Source: JAXGQD01 sp040766665
GTDB lineage: Bacteria; Bacillota; Clostridia; Saccharofermentanales; Fastidiosipilaceae
Reading direction: 5' to 3'
Assembly (NCBI GenBank): GCA_040766665.1
Contig: JAXGQD010000001.1
Span: 431,935 to 495,934, forward strand
Length of the DNA stretch: 64,000 bases
Part shown: piece by piece, positions 44,424 through 53,955 of the stretch
How the letters are laid out: each line of letters begins with the position of its first letter
Position numbering within the stretch: position 1 is the first letter of the stretch
Program-made: the position numbers and the translations under genes
The notes under the pieces: model-generated
Seen by the model: only the letters and a program-made list of their open reading frames with translations
The model's database searches: none
Told to the model about the DNA's origin: nothing

Positions 44424-46241
44424 ATGTGTGGAATTATCGGATTTACAGGAACGCTTGAAGCAAAACAGGTGGTCTTGGACGGCTTGTGTGAGCTTGAATA
44501 CCGAGGCTATGACTCTGCTGGTATGGCGTATTTTGCCGAAGATCAGGTGGAAGATATTAAAGCGGTTGGTCGCGTAGCCGCCCTGAATGAAGCCGCGTCA
44601 GAGTTGAAAACAGCGAGTCATACGGCCATCGGACATACACGTTGGGCGACGCACGGGGAGGCAAACTTACGCAATTGCCATCCGCATGCTTTTGCCAAAG
44701 TCAGCCTGATTCATAACGGCATCATCGAAAACTATCGTGAAATTGCCAGCATGCTGGAAAGTGAGGAAATTTACCCACAATCGGAGACGGACACCGAGAT
44801 TGCAGCCCTTTTAATCGGCTCGCGTTATCGCGGTAATCCTTTGCGTACACTGCGTAACTGCTTGCCGCTCTTTGACGGTTCCTACGCCTTTTGCATCCTC
44901 TTCCACGACCGACCGGGTGAGATTTACGTGGCACGTATGGGTAGCCCGTTAGTGGTTTCTCAATTCGCGGAGGGCAGCATTGTTTCTTCAGACATCCTTG
45001 CGACCATCGCCTACTCGAAAAAATATTTCCCTATGCCAGAACAGAGCATCGCCTGCCTCAGCGCAAATTCGGTCGAACTTTACGACTACAAAGGTCGCAG
45101 CCTGGTTGCCGAATGGGAAGAAGTACACTGGGACATCGAAGGTGCAAAAAAACAGGGCTATGAATACTACATGCAAAAGGAAATCCACGAAGAGCCCGAA
45201 GCCTTGAAAAACACCATCCGCCCGCGCCTGCAGCACGGCTTGCCTGACCTCTCCGTGGACAATATCCCGGACTCTTTGTTTACGTCTATTGACAGAATTA
45301 TCATCAGCGCCTGCGGTACTGCCATGCATGCCAGTCTGGTGGGCCGCGTCTGGTTCGAGTCCTATTTACGTCTGCCACTCAGCGTCGAAATCGCCTCTGA
45401 GTTTCGCTATGCCAAACCCATCATCGATAAGCGTACTTTAGTCATTATCATCTCACAGTCCGGGGAAACCGCCGACAGCCTAGCAGCGTTGAATCTGGCT
45501 AAAAGCCTCGGTTGCCCAACGCTGGCTGTGGTCAACGTCAAAGGCTCAGCCATTGCCAGGACTGCAGATTATGTTTTCTACACGCATGCCGGGCCAGAGA
45601 TTGCCGTGGCCAGCACCAAGGCGTACAGCGTGCAATTGGCTGCACTCTATGTGCTGATGCTGCGTTGTGGCATGGCCAGGGGTGTTCTGGCGGAAGATTA
45701 CGTACGTGTTTTGGTGCAAAAGTTGGAACTGGTCAGCCGTCAGGTGGAAGACGTTTTGAAATACGAAAAGAAGGTCAAAAACGACTGCCTGAGTCTCATA
45801 GAAAGCCCCAATCTTTTCTTCATCGGTCGAGGCATTGATTATGCCCTGTCCATGGAAGGGTCCATTAAGCTAAAAGAAATCAGTTATATCCATTCGGAAG
45901 CCTATGCCGCAGGAGAACTCAAACATGGCACCATTTCCCTGATAACCGCAGGGGTACCCTGTATCGCTTTGGCAACACAGGAGAACTTACACAGCAAAAT
46001 GGTCTCCAACATCCGTGAAGTGAAAAGCCGCGGAGCCATGGTTATCCTGATTACCAATGAGGATTTTCCGGAATATGAAGACCTCTATGACCTGCGCTTC
46101 AATTTGCCGCTCTGCGACCCGATGTTTAGCCCTTTCTTAAGCGTCGTCTACCTGCAGATGATTGCTTACTATGTCTCTTACGGTAAAGGTTTAGATGTGG
46201 ATCATCCGCGCAACTTGGCTAAATCGGTCACTGTCGAATAA
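44424..46241 (+). CDS. glmS: Glutamine--fructose-6-phosphate aminotransferase
   Basis: The 605-residue protein makes glucosamine-6-phosphate from fructose-6-phosphate and glutamine, the entry to peptidoglycan amino sugars. The N-terminal amidotransferase nucleophile is C2 in MCGIIGF, with GHTRWATHGE; two SIS domains follow (SACGTAMHASLVGR, SQSGETADSLAAL), and it ends with NLAKSVTVE. AATAGGAGATA precedes the ATG. The self-cleaving glmS ribozyme in the leader controls it. Confidence 0.97.
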   Translation: MCGIIGFTGTLEAKQVVLDGLCELEYRGYDSAGMAYFAEDQVEDIKAVGRVAALNEAASELKTASHTAIGHTRWATHGEANLRNCHPHAFAKVSLIHNGIIENYREIASMLESEEIYPQSETDTEIAALLIGSRYRGNPLRTLRNCLPLFDGSYAFCILFHDRPGEIYVARMGSPLVVSQFAEGSIVSSDILATIAYSKKYFPMPEQSIACLSANSVELYDYKGRSLVAEWEEVHWDIEGAKKQGYEYYMQKEIHEEPEALKNTIRPRLQHGLPDLSVDNIPDSLFTSIDRIIISACGTAMHASLVGRVWFESYLRLPLSVEIASEFRYAKPIIDKRTLVIIISQSGETADSLAALNLAKSLGCPTLAVVNVKGSAIARTADYVFYTHAGPEIAVASTKAYSVQLAALYVLMLRCGMARGVLAEDYVRVLVQKLELVSRQVEDVLKYEKKVKNDCLSLIESPNLFFIGRGIDYALSMEGSIKLKEISYIHSEAYAAGELKHGTISLITAGVPCIALATQENLHSKMVSNIREVKSRGAMVILITNEDFPEYEDLYDLRFNLPLCDPMFSPFLSVVYLQMIAYYVSYGKGLDVDHPRNLAKSVTVE

Positions 46242-46333
46242 AGCGCTTTTAAAGGAGCTTTCGACCGTATAAGCCTGTCCTGCGACTACATAATCAAGTA
46301 TACTTTCAGTATACGAAAGAAGGAGTCAATGAC
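46242..46333 (+). promoter_or_regulatory. glmS-gcvT intergenic region with two GTATAC boxes
   Basis: GTATAC occurs at 46298-46303 and 46309-46314, 11 bases apart, or one helical turn, followed by AAGGAG and the gcvT start. This may be an operator. No glycine riboswitch is recognisable in these 92 bases. Confidence 0.4.
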
Positions 46334-47407
46334 ATGGCTAAAAGAACTGCGCTATACGAAACGCATCTGGAATTGAAGGCCACGATGGTGGATTTTGCCG
46401 GCTATGAGCTGCCTATCCAATACCCCAGTGGGGTCATTAAAGAGCATCTGGCGGTAAGGGAAGAGGCCGGTCTTTTCGACGTCTCCCATATGGGTGAAGC
46501 CGTAGTGAGCGGTGTGAATGCAACGGCTTATCTGGACAAGGTTTTGAGTAATCGCATCAGCGGTATGGAAGGCGGGCGGATGCGCTATGCGCTGCTCTTA
46601 AATGAACAGGGCGGAACCGTCGACGATTTACTGGTTTACTGCTACAACCCCGAACGCTACATGCTGGTTTTGAACGCAGCTAATCGAGAGAAAGACGTGG
46701 CATTTTTGCGCGCGCATCTCATAGAGGGCGTGAGTTTGGAGGACATCTCCGACTCAGTGAGTCAGATTGCTCTGCAAGGCCCCAAAGCGCTTGAAATACT
46801 GGCGACATTGATGGATGCACACGATATTCCCAATAAGTATTATGCATTTACCGTCAACACAAAAATTGCCCATCAGCCCTGCCTGCTAAGCCGCAACGGC
46901 TATACCGGCGAGGACGGTGTTGAAATCTACGGTGGTCACGCGGAAATTGTCGCCATTTATATAGCGCTGCTGCAGGCCGGCGCAAAGCCCTGTGGTTTGG
47001 GTGCCAGAGACACCTTGCGTCTGGAGGCGGGCATGCCGCTTTACGGACATGAGTTGGGTGAAGAGCTGTCAGCCATTGAAGCCGGTCTAGGCCTATTTAT
47101 CAAAATGGATAAAGAGGATTTTATTGGCAAAAGCAGCTTGTCCGACTTTGTCCCCGCTCAAAAACGGGTCGGTTTACGCATGTTGGGTCGCGGTATCGCA
47201 CGCGAGGGCTGTAAAGTACTGGCAGAGGGTCGTGAAGTCGGTCTTGTAAGCTCAGGGACTCAGTTGCCTTTCGTCAAGTTTGCGGGGGCGATGGCTTTCG
47301 TGGACGAGGCTTTTGCCGATATTGGCACAAAGCTTATGGTGGACGTGCGCGGTAGACAGATTGAAGCAGAAGTCGTTGCTCTGCCATTTTATAAAAAAGC
47401 GAAGTAA
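46334..47407 (+). CDS. gcvT: Glycine cleavage system T protein (aminomethyltransferase)
   Basis: The 357-residue protein transfers the methylene group from aminomethyl-lipoyl H protein to tetrahydrofolate, releasing ammonia. FAGYELPIQY, GLFDVSHMGE, NGYTGEDGVEIY and LGARDTLRLEAGMPLYGHEL are GcvT signatures. AAGGAG lies about ten bases before the ATG. It is the first gene of gcvT-gcvH-gcvPA-gcvPB. Confidence 0.97.
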   Translation: MAKRTALYETHLELKATMVDFAGYELPIQYPSGVIKEHLAVREEAGLFDVSHMGEAVVSGVNATAYLDKVLSNRISGMEGGRMRYALLLNEQGGTVDDLLVYCYNPERYMLVLNAANREKDVAFLRAHLIEGVSLEDISDSVSQIALQGPKALEILATLMDAHDIPNKYYAFTVNTKIAHQPCLLSRNGYTGEDGVEIYGGHAEIVAIYIALLQAGAKPCGLGARDTLRLEAGMPLYGHELGEELSAIEAGLGLFIKMDKEDFIGKSSLSDFVPAQKRVGLRMLGRGIAREGCKVLAEGREVGLVSSGTQLPFVKFAGAMAFVDEAFADIGTKLMVDVRGRQIEAEVVALPFYKKAK

Positions 47408-47458
47408 AGATTTCGATAAAGTAAGCATACAATAAGCAAAAGTGAAGGAGTTGTAATC

Positions 47459-47824
47459 ATGGGAGTTAAAAAGTACGCGGAAACGCACGAATGGTTGGAG
47501 TTGCTGGAGGATGGAAGCGCTTTGGTGGGCTTGTCCGAACATGCCGTGGCGGAGCTGGGTGATATCGTTTTTGTGAACCTCGGTGAAGTGGGCGATGAGT
47601 TGAGCGCAGGCGAAGCCTTTGGCGACATCGAATCGGTCAAGGCGGTCAGCGAAATCAATGCTCCGGCAAACGGCGTCATCGCGGAAATCAACGAAACCCT
47701 TTTAGACCAAGCAGAACTGATTAATGAAGCGCCGCTTGATACTTGGCTGGTTAGGATCTCTGAAGTGGGGGATACCTCCGGTTTGATGGATGAGGATGCA
47801 TATTTAGCATTTATTGAGGATTAA
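47459..47824 (+). CDS. gcvH: Glycine cleavage system H protein
   Basis: The 121-residue lipoyl carrier shuttles the aminomethyl group between P, T and L proteins. The lipoylated lysine is K61 in GDIESVKAVSEINAP. Length is slightly below the usual 125-130. AAGGAGTTGTAATC precedes the ATG, and gcvPA follows after three bases. Confidence 0.97.
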   Translation: MGVKKYAETHEWLELLEDGSALVGLSEHAVAELGDIVFVNLGEVGDELSAGEAFGDIESVKAVSEINAPANGVIAEINETLLDQAELINEAPLDTWLVRISEVGDTSGLMDEDAYLAFIED

Positions 47825-47827
47825 TTC

Positions 47828-49150
47828 ATGGCTGATTATATCGTGAACAGTCCCGCCGAACAGGCGGTGATGCTGACGCGCGTCGGAGCAAAGTCCGTGG
47901 CGGATTTTTTTAAAATCTTACCGGCGAGCGTTCAGTTAGAGGAAGATTTAAAACTCCCTGCCGGGCTGAGTGAGCCGGAAGTTTTAGCCGAACTAAACGA
48001 ACTGGCTGAGCAGAATCAAGTCTTCAAGAGTGTATTTCGGGGCGCGGGGGCGTATAAGCATTTCATTCCCTCTGCGGTCAACCACCTTGCATCGCGCAGT
48101 GAATATGTGACGGCTTATACACCATACCAGGCGGAAATCGCTCAAGGAACGCTGCAAGCTATTTTTGAATTTCAGACGAACATTTGCGAACTGACGGGAA
48201 TGGATTTGGCGAATGCCTCCGTCTACGACGGAGCCACCGCTGCAGGCGAAGCCATCCTGATGTGTGCGGACAGAAAACGCAAGCACTTTCTCTTGGCTGA
48301 AAACCTCAACCCGGGCGTCTTGGAAGTCGCGCAAACGTATTGCGCTGCCGCAGGTTATGCCTGTGAGACGCTTGCTTTACGAGACGGCCTTGTAGATGCC
48401 GAGGATCTGGCTGCGAAGCTACGTGCGGATACGGCAGCGGTTTTGCTGGATCAGGTCAACTACTACGGTTTGCTGGAGGATCTGGAAACCTTAGAGCCAC
48501 TCATCCACGCTCAAGGCGCTAAGCTGGTATTAGGGGTCAATCCGATTGCGGCGGTGCTTTTACCCACTGCGGCTGAATGCAAAGCCGATATAGCAATCGG
48601 TGAAGCCCAACCTTTGGGCATCCCTTTAAGCTTTGGCGGACCCTATCTCGGCTTTATGGCTGCGACCAAAGCAGAAATGCGAAAAATGCCCGGACGTATC
48701 GTCGGGCAGACTAAAGATAAAGACGGGAAAACCGCCTATGTCTTGACTTTACAGGCACGTGAGCAACACATTCGCCGCGAAAAGGCGATTTCCTCGATCT
48801 GTTCCAATCAAGCGCTAATGGCGGTGAGGGCAACGATTTACCTGGCCATGATGGGGGCCAAAGGCTTGGCTGAGACTGCTCAAGCCTGTGTCAATAATGC
48901 CCATTATCTGGCGGAACAGCTTTGTGCTTGTGAAGGCTTTAACATGGCCTACCCGCATGAATTCTTCCATGAATTCGTTGTCAATACTAAGGCGGATGCT
49001 TTTGCCATTGAAGAAAAACTGCTGGAACAGGGGATACTGCCGGGCTTGGTGCTCAATGAGTCGCAAATGCTCTGGTGTGCGACCGAGTGCAATACGCGCG
49101 CCGAGATGGATCGTGTTGTTGCAATCGTGAAGGAGGCAGGCTTATGTTAA
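47828..49150 (+). CDS. gcvPA: Glycine dehydrogenase (decarboxylating) subunit 1
   Basis: The 440-residue alpha subunit of the two-subunit glycine decarboxylase. YTPYQAEIAQGTLQAIFEFQT, DGATAAGEAILM and GRIVGQTKDKDGK with LQAREQHIRREKAISSICSNQ are conserved P-protein segments. It works with the PLP-bearing beta subunit encoded next. The two genes overlap by seven bases (TTATGTTAA), so translation is coupled. Confidence 0.96.
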   Translation: MADYIVNSPAEQAVMLTRVGAKSVADFFKILPASVQLEEDLKLPAGLSEPEVLAELNELAEQNQVFKSVFRGAGAYKHFIPSAVNHLASRSEYVTAYTPYQAEIAQGTLQAIFEFQTNICELTGMDLANASVYDGATAAGEAILMCADRKRKHFLLAENLNPGVLEVAQTYCAAAGYACETLALRDGLVDAEDLAAKLRADTAAVLLDQVNYYGLLEDLETLEPLIHAQGAKLVLGVNPIAAVLLPTAAECKADIAIGEAQPLGIPLSFGGPYLGFMAATKAEMRKMPGRIVGQTKDKDGKTAYVLTLQAREQHIRREKAISSICSNQALMAVRATIYLAMMGAKGLAETAQACVNNAHYLAEQLCACEGFNMAYPHEFFHEFVVNTKADAFAIEEKLLEQGILPGLVLNESQMLWCATECNTRAEMDRVVAIVKEAGLC

Positions 49151-50574
49151 TTTTTGAAAAGAGCCGCAGTGGCCGCAGGGCATTTCAATTACCGAAATCG
49201 GATGTACCGATACATCAACTTGGCAAAACCCGCCCAACACCCCCGGCCCTTGCCGAAGTCAGCGAAATCGATGTGATCAGGCACTACACACGTTTGACGA
49301 AGGACATCTACAGCGTCGATTACGGTTTCTATCCTTTGGGCTCCTGTACCATGAAATACAATCCCAAAATTAACGAAGACGTCGCCGCTTTAGCCGGTTT
49401 TCAACAGATTCATCCTTTGCAGCCCGCAGCGACAGTCCCCGGTGCTTTAGCTTTGCTTGAGGAAGCAGATCAGGTCTTCTCTGAAATCACCGGCATGGAT
49501 GCTTTCACATTTCAACCCGCCGCCGGTGCCCAAGGTGAGCTGACTGCTCTCTTAATTATCAAGGCCTACCACGCATCCCGTCAGGATGCTGCCCGCACAG
49601 AAGTCATTGTGCCGGACAGTGCGCATGGCACGAATCCCGCCAGTGCCAATATGGCTGGTTTTGATGTGGTGGAAGTGAAAAGTAATGCTCAGGGTTTGGT
49701 GGATGTTGAGGCTTTGCGTGGCTTAGTCAGCGAAAAGACCGCTGCTTTAATGTTGACCAATCCCAACACGTTGGGTTTGTTCGAAAAAGACATACTCGAA
49801 ATTCGAGACATCGTTCATGACGCGGGTGGGCTGCTCTACTATGACGGAGCCAATCTCAATGCGGTCATGGGTCAGATTCGTCCCGGTGACATGGGCTTCG
49901 ACGCGGTGCACTTGAATCTGCATAAAACTTTCTCTACCCCGCATGGTGGCGGTGGACCCGGTAGCGGTGCGGTTGGTGTAAAAGGCTTTTTAAAGGAGTT
50001 CTTGCCTGCCCCTGTGCATGCGGCCAACGCATTTGTGAAACCGGCGCAGAGCATCGGTCGTGTCAAACAGTTTTACGGAAACTTCCTGGTCGTGGTTCGC
50101 GCTTTGACTTATGTGAAGAGCCTGGGACACGAAGGCATCAGGCAGACCAGTGAGCAGGCGGTGCTGAATGCCAATTACCTGAAAGCCCTGTTGGAAGATA
50201 TTTTTATCTGCAAGGACGGCTTTTGCATGCATGAATTTACCGTGAGTTGTCAGAAAATCAAGGATGAAACCGGCGTGACGGCACTGGATATTTCAAAAGC
50301 GATGATCGACTACGGTGTTCATCCCGCAACGATGTATTTCCCGCTGGTCATTAAAGAGGCCTTGATGTTTGAACCGACCGAAACGGAAAGCATCGATACG
50401 CTGAATGCGACGAGTGAGATTCTGCATGAAATTGTGCGTCTGGCTTACGAAGATCCGCAGCGTCTCAAAGATGCGCCGGTGAAACAAAAAATCAAACGCG
50501 TCGATGAAGTCGAAGCGGCGCGCAAGCCGGTTTTGCGTTATGTCGCTCCGGAGCCTCAGGCAAAGCTTGATTGA
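49144..50574 (+). CDS. gcvPB: Glycine dehydrogenase (decarboxylating) subunit 2
   Basis: The 476-residue beta subunit carries PLP on K261 in HLNLHKTFSTPHGGGGPG. It decarboxylates glycine and passes the aminomethyl group to GcvH. SCTMKYNPKINEDVA, PAAGAQGELTALL and PDSAHGTNPASA are typical. GGAGG precedes the ATG at 49144; the open frame runs further upstream inside gcvPA but without a site. The gene for the L protein (dihydrolipoyl dehydrogenase) is not in the window. Confidence 0.96.
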   Translation: MLIFEKSRSGRRAFQLPKSDVPIHQLGKTRPTPPALAEVSEIDVIRHYTRLTKDIYSVDYGFYPLGSCTMKYNPKINEDVAALAGFQQIHPLQPAATVPGALALLEEADQVFSEITGMDAFTFQPAAGAQGELTALLIIKAYHASRQDAARTEVIVPDSAHGTNPASANMAGFDVVEVKSNAQGLVDVEALRGLVSEKTAALMLTNPNTLGLFEKDILEIRDIVHDAGGLLYYDGANLNAVMGQIRPGDMGFDAVHLNLHKTFSTPHGGGGPGSGAVGVKGFLKEFLPAPVHAANAFVKPAQSIGRVKQFYGNFLVVVRALTYVKSLGHEGIRQTSEQAVLNANYLKALLEDIFICKDGFCMHEFTVSCQKIKDETGVTALDISKAMIDYGVHPATMYFPLVIKEALMFEPTETESIDTLNATSEILHEIVRLAYEDPQRLKDAPVKQKIKRVDEVEAARKPVLRYVAPEPQAKLD

Positions 50575-50634
50575 TAAGTAAGCGGATATCATTTTCTGCT
50601 CAGGCTCTCGAATATCGCTTTTGGCAAAACACAG

Positions 50635-50676
50635 ACTTCCCAAATTCGCCCTGCGCGGTGGCTTTGGGAAGTTTTA
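50635..50676 (+). terminator. Terminator after gcvPB
   Basis: ACTTCCCAAA and TTTGGGAAGT form a perfect 10-bp stem (50635-50644/50663-50672), followed by TTTAAT; the T run is short. Confidence 0.7.
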
Positions 50677-51141
50677 ATACTATACGCTCATGGCAACAGT
50701 TCTGTGATATTTCCCCATTACTCTGTTTTATAGGCAAAGAGTTCTAAACTAAGGAGAAGGCGGATGAGATGCGTAACGACACAGACAGTTGCGACTCTAC
50801 TAAGCAAAAAGGAAAATGGCACTTTTTCCGCTAATCCAAGATTGAGGCTGTTTTTAGGGTCTAGCGTTTAGTCATTTGCCCGTTTTAGCGGCATTTTTTT
50901 CGATGATCCAAGATTTCGGATTTTTCTGCTTGGATTAGCGCAATTTTTGTCCCGAAAATTGTGTTTTCTTCAGATTCTGCGCATGAGGACTTGGATTATC
51001 GAAAAAAATGCCAAGACGTTCAAACAGGTCGGTATTTCTAAGGCGCACCCATCAAGCGGACGGGATTTCGCCCGCACCCATCAAGCGGACGGGGTTTCGC
51101 CCGTACCCATCAAGCGGTTGGGACCTCGCCCCATTAAAACA
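50677..51141. other. Repeat-rich intergenic region, no gene recognised
   Basis: Four CTTGGATTA-type motifs (50823-50840 reversed, 50901-50912 reversed, 50929-50948, 50990-51005) and a 29-bp triple repeat lie here. Short frames crossing them are not convincing genes. Confidence 0.55.
51045..51131. repeat. Three tandem 29-bp repeats
   Basis: Units at 51045, 51074 and 51103 share the pattern G(C/T)ACCCATCAAGCGG, GGG and TCGCCC. The third is the most divergent. They lie directly downstream of the HAD phosphatase gene. Confidence 0.8.
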
Positions 51142-51915
51142 TCACCCGATCAGCCCGAAATATCGCAGTGCCTTGGCGATTCCGTCATGGTCCTCGTCGT
51201 CGGTCACATAATCCGCTTCGGCTTTGACATAATCAAGGGCATTGCCCATCGCGACACCGATACCTGCTGCCCGAATCATGCTCAGATCATTGCCACCATC
51301 ACCGAAAGCCATACTCTCCGACGGATCGATGCCATACATCTCGCAAATCTCCAGTAAAGCCGAGTGTTTCCCAAAACCCCGAATGACCACATCGAAAAAA
51401 GCCTCAGCCCAGCGTGTGCCCTCTAAGGTTTTGGTTTGTGCCATCAAAGCCAGCTCTTCCTCAAGTGTTAAGAAAAGCGAAGCGCTATAGACCGGCTCAG
51501 ACAGTGCTCGCCGCGGGTCTTCAACCTTTGGGAGCGGGATATCGTGTGTTTCACATTCTTCAAGAATCTGCTCATCAATATAATTTACGGTATGCCTGTC
51601 TTCGTAAATGAAATAGACGGGCACCGTATTTTTTATGGCAAAATCCACCAAGATTTTCACATCCTCCGGATCGAGTGTGTGACTGATATACACCCGTTCG
51701 CGGTCGTAAACATACATCCCGTTTAGTGAGATGATAACATCAAAGAGATCCAGAAACTCATCGGGAATAGTTGATTTCGCTCGGCCGGTTGCGACACAGA
51801 GCTTGATTCCTTTTGCCCTTAACTCCTCTAACGCCGCCAGCGTCGACTCTGCGACTCGATGGGTCGTCCTGCTGATCAAGGTTCCGTCAATATCAAAAAA
51901 CACAATCTTTATCAT
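51142..51915 (-). CDS. Cof-type HAD-superfamily phosphatase
   Basis: The 257-residue protein has the HAD motifs FFDIDGTLI (catalytic Asp pair), CVATGRA, and the late AFGDGGNDLSMIRAAGIGVAMGNA, the signature of the Cof/YidA subfamily with a C2-type cap. These enzymes dephosphorylate sugar phosphates, flavin or PLP phosphates; the substrate is not decided. No other gene shares its strand closely; the patatin gene upstream is on the same strand 48 bases away. Confidence 0.9.
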   Translation of the reverse strand: MIKIVFFDIDGTLISRTTHRVAESTLAALEELRAKGIKLCVATGRAKSTIPDEFLDLFDVIISLNGMYVYDRERVYISHTLDPEDVKILVDFAIKNTVPVYFIYEDRHTVNYIDEQILEECETHDIPLPKVEDPRRALSEPVYSASLFLTLEEELALMAQTKTLEGTRWAEAFFDVVIRGFGKHSALLEICEMYGIDPSESMAFGDGGNDLSMIRAAGIGVAMGNALDYVKAEADYVTDDEDHDGIAKALRYFGLIG

Positions 51916-51963
51916 TGGTCTATTTTACCATCTATAGCTAAATCCGAGCAGTTCCGACCCAAA

Positions 51964-52836
51964 TCAAGCCTGTAAAAAGCGCTCCAATTTCGGCAAAAGC
52001 CTCAGCCCTTGTTCATAGCCGCGTTGATAATTTGCTTCCAATGCCTCAAAACTCCTGCAACCGCTATCCACCGACATGCGCTCCGGGAAAATTAAAAAGG
52101 CTTGCCCCTTTTTTTCCAAAGACAGGAGTTCGTCCAAGCTCTTGTTGTAGTGGAGGTGCCGCTCATGCAAAAGCTGCAGTAACTGCGGGTATTGACGCAT
52201 GGCCAAGCGCAGCAAACGGTTTTGCTTCGGGGCTGTTTTACGGTAGCCACGCTCCTGTGTCAGCACAACAACGAAGCGCCGGCAGCCGTCGCGTTGTGCA
52301 GTCTCAAGTTCGAGACCATTGCGCAAGCCGCCGTCATAATAGTAATGGCCGTCGATAAGCGGTGGCGGCATCAGCACAGGCAGGGTGGAGGAGGCGCGGA
52401 CGGCTCGCACAATGTCGTCGAGGGAGCTGAGTTGCGCCTTACTCCAGAATCGGGTCTCCGCATTATCCGCCCGGATGGCGCTGATTTTGGCCTCCGCCGG
52501 ATTGGCAAGGAAAGTGCTTAGGTCAAAGGGCAAAACACTGTGACAACTTTGCTCATAGACCCAGCTGGCATTGAAATAGCCTTTGCCACGCAGAAAGTAG
52601 GACCAACCGCCAAATTCCGCAGACTTTACCAGGTCGACAAAAGAGTGTTTGGCCCGCTCACTGTCCCGCGAGAGGTAATTGATGGTGCAGGAAGCACCGG
52701 CAGAAACACCTGTTACGTAATTGAAATAGAGTTCAGCCTTGAGCAAGGCTGATATGATACCGGAGCTGAAGCTGGCGCGCATACCACCGCCTTCGAAAAT
52801 CAGCGCTACATCGTGAATGTTGTTGCTGAGGGACAT
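51964..52836 (-). CDS. Patatin-like phospholipase
   Basis: The 290-residue protein has the patatin oxyanion motif FEGGGMRASFSSG, the nucleophile elbow GVSAGAS and the dyad aspartate in YYDGGLRNG. This matches the bacterial YjjU-like branch, which hydrolyses acyl esters of lipids. No signal peptide is visible, so it probably acts in the cytoplasm or at the inner membrane face. The ATG at 52836 has AGGTGG upstream; a GTG at 52848 is an alternative. Confidence 0.92.
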   Translation of the reverse strand: MSLSNNIHDVALIFEGGGMRASFSSGIISALLKAELYFNYVTGVSAGASCTINYLSRDSERAKHSFVDLVKSAEFGGWSYFLRGKGYFNASWVYEQSCHSVLPFDLSTFLANPAEAKISAIRADNAETRFWSKAQLSSLDDIVRAVRASSTLPVLMPPPLIDGHYYYDGGLRNGLELETAQRDGCRRFVVVLTQERGYRKTAPKQNRLLRLAMRQYPQLLQLLHERHLHYNKSLDELLSLEKKGQAFLIFPERMSVDSGCRSFEALEANYQRGYEQGLRLLPKLERFLQA

Positions 52837-52945
52837 GTCTTTGGCCACCTTCTCTTTTGGTTCAACTCCAAAAATAACATATAATAAATAGTAAATAGCA
52901 TTCTCGGATGCAAATTGGCAAAAAACGACTGACAGGTGAGACCTT

Positions 52946-53923
52946 ATGCAGCAAGCACATCGCTTAAAACTTGACTTGTTTCTGGAAAACTTTCAGGGGC
53001 TAAAACATTACCTTCCGTTCAGATTGGGTTTCTCCAAGACGATGGCGGCGTATCTTTTTGCGCAAAGAAAACAGGCGCTCAACAAGGAGGGAATAGACCG
53101 AGTCAAGAACAAGCTCAGTGCTTTGCCTTTCAAACAGAGTGAATTCAGACATGCGGCCGAGCTCTTTTTATGGACGGAACTGGCGCTTTCTGAGGATGAG
53201 GATAAGTTGATAGAGCGGGCGGGGGAGGCTTTTGCCCTGATTCATAAGAATCATCTGGGTGATCCCTGGGTCAAAAGTGTTCTGGCCTTACAAATGGCTC
53301 AGCATCTGCAGCCGCAGGATTTTGAGGCGCATGTCAAAAGGCTGGTGTTTTTCAAGAAGACTATGCGACTGAATCATCGCATTTTGGCCGGCCGCTATTA
53401 CACGGTTTTGGTCAGCGCCCTGCTGCTTAGTGGGGTGGATCAGATTCAACTTTTGGGGCGCATCGAGAGTGCTTATGCCTTGATGAAAATTCATTGCCCC
53501 CAACGTATGCGCAGTTATACGGCCGCGGTGGTACTGGCTTTTGCCACTGATATTGAACAGCAGGTGCAGCGCTATGCTGAACTGGGCGAGGCCTGCAAAA
53601 GTAGGCATCTTTCGGTTTTTAACCGCTACTCGGTGAACAGTCTGGCTTTGCTGAGCCTCTTACCCGTGGACTTCACCGCGCTGGCGGAAGAAATGTCTGA
53701 AATGCATGTCTACCTACGTGGGCAAAAAGATTTCAGCGCCCTCTACACGCCTTTGCATTCGGTCGCCATTCTGACGACTTCTGTCATCGTGACGAGTTTC
53801 AGTGAATCGCAGCAAGTGAAGACCGCGGAGCTGACTGCTGCTGAGTTTTGGATCGCTGATCATGCGGTACTGGCGGTCGCCGAGGACCTGATGCGCCGCG
53901 CGGAGTCCTCACAAGCGGGCTGA
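52946..53923 (+). CDS. DUF4003-like protein
   Basis: The 325-residue, largely helical soluble protein has no catalytic motif I recognise. Its start (LFLENFQGLKHYLPFRLGFSKTMAAYL), a central AELFLW stretch and the internal VKRLVFFKKTMRLNHRIL resemble, from memory, the DUF4003 family of Firmicutes, whose function is unknown. GGTGAG precedes the ATG. The next gene begins 32 bases after its stop and may be co-transcribed. Confidence 0.65.
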   Translation: MQQAHRLKLDLFLENFQGLKHYLPFRLGFSKTMAAYLFAQRKQALNKEGIDRVKNKLSALPFKQSEFRHAAELFLWTELALSEDEDKLIERAGEAFALIHKNHLGDPWVKSVLALQMAQHLQPQDFEAHVKRLVFFKKTMRLNHRILAGRYYTVLVSALLLSGVDQIQLLGRIESAYALMKIHCPQRMRSYTAAVVLAFATDIEQQVQRYAELGEACKSRHLSVFNRYSVNSLALLSLLPVDFTALAEEMSEMHVYLRGQKDFSALYTPLHSVAILTTSVIVTSFSESQQVKTAELTAAEFWIADHAVLAVAEDLMRRAESSQAG

Positions 53924-53955
53924 TGCGCCACGAGGCACAGGGGAGGGAGAGCAAA

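Noticed and set aside
46242..46333. Glycine riboswitch upstream of gcvT
   Set aside because: The 92-base space is too short for the usual tandem aptamers and their conserved core is not visible.
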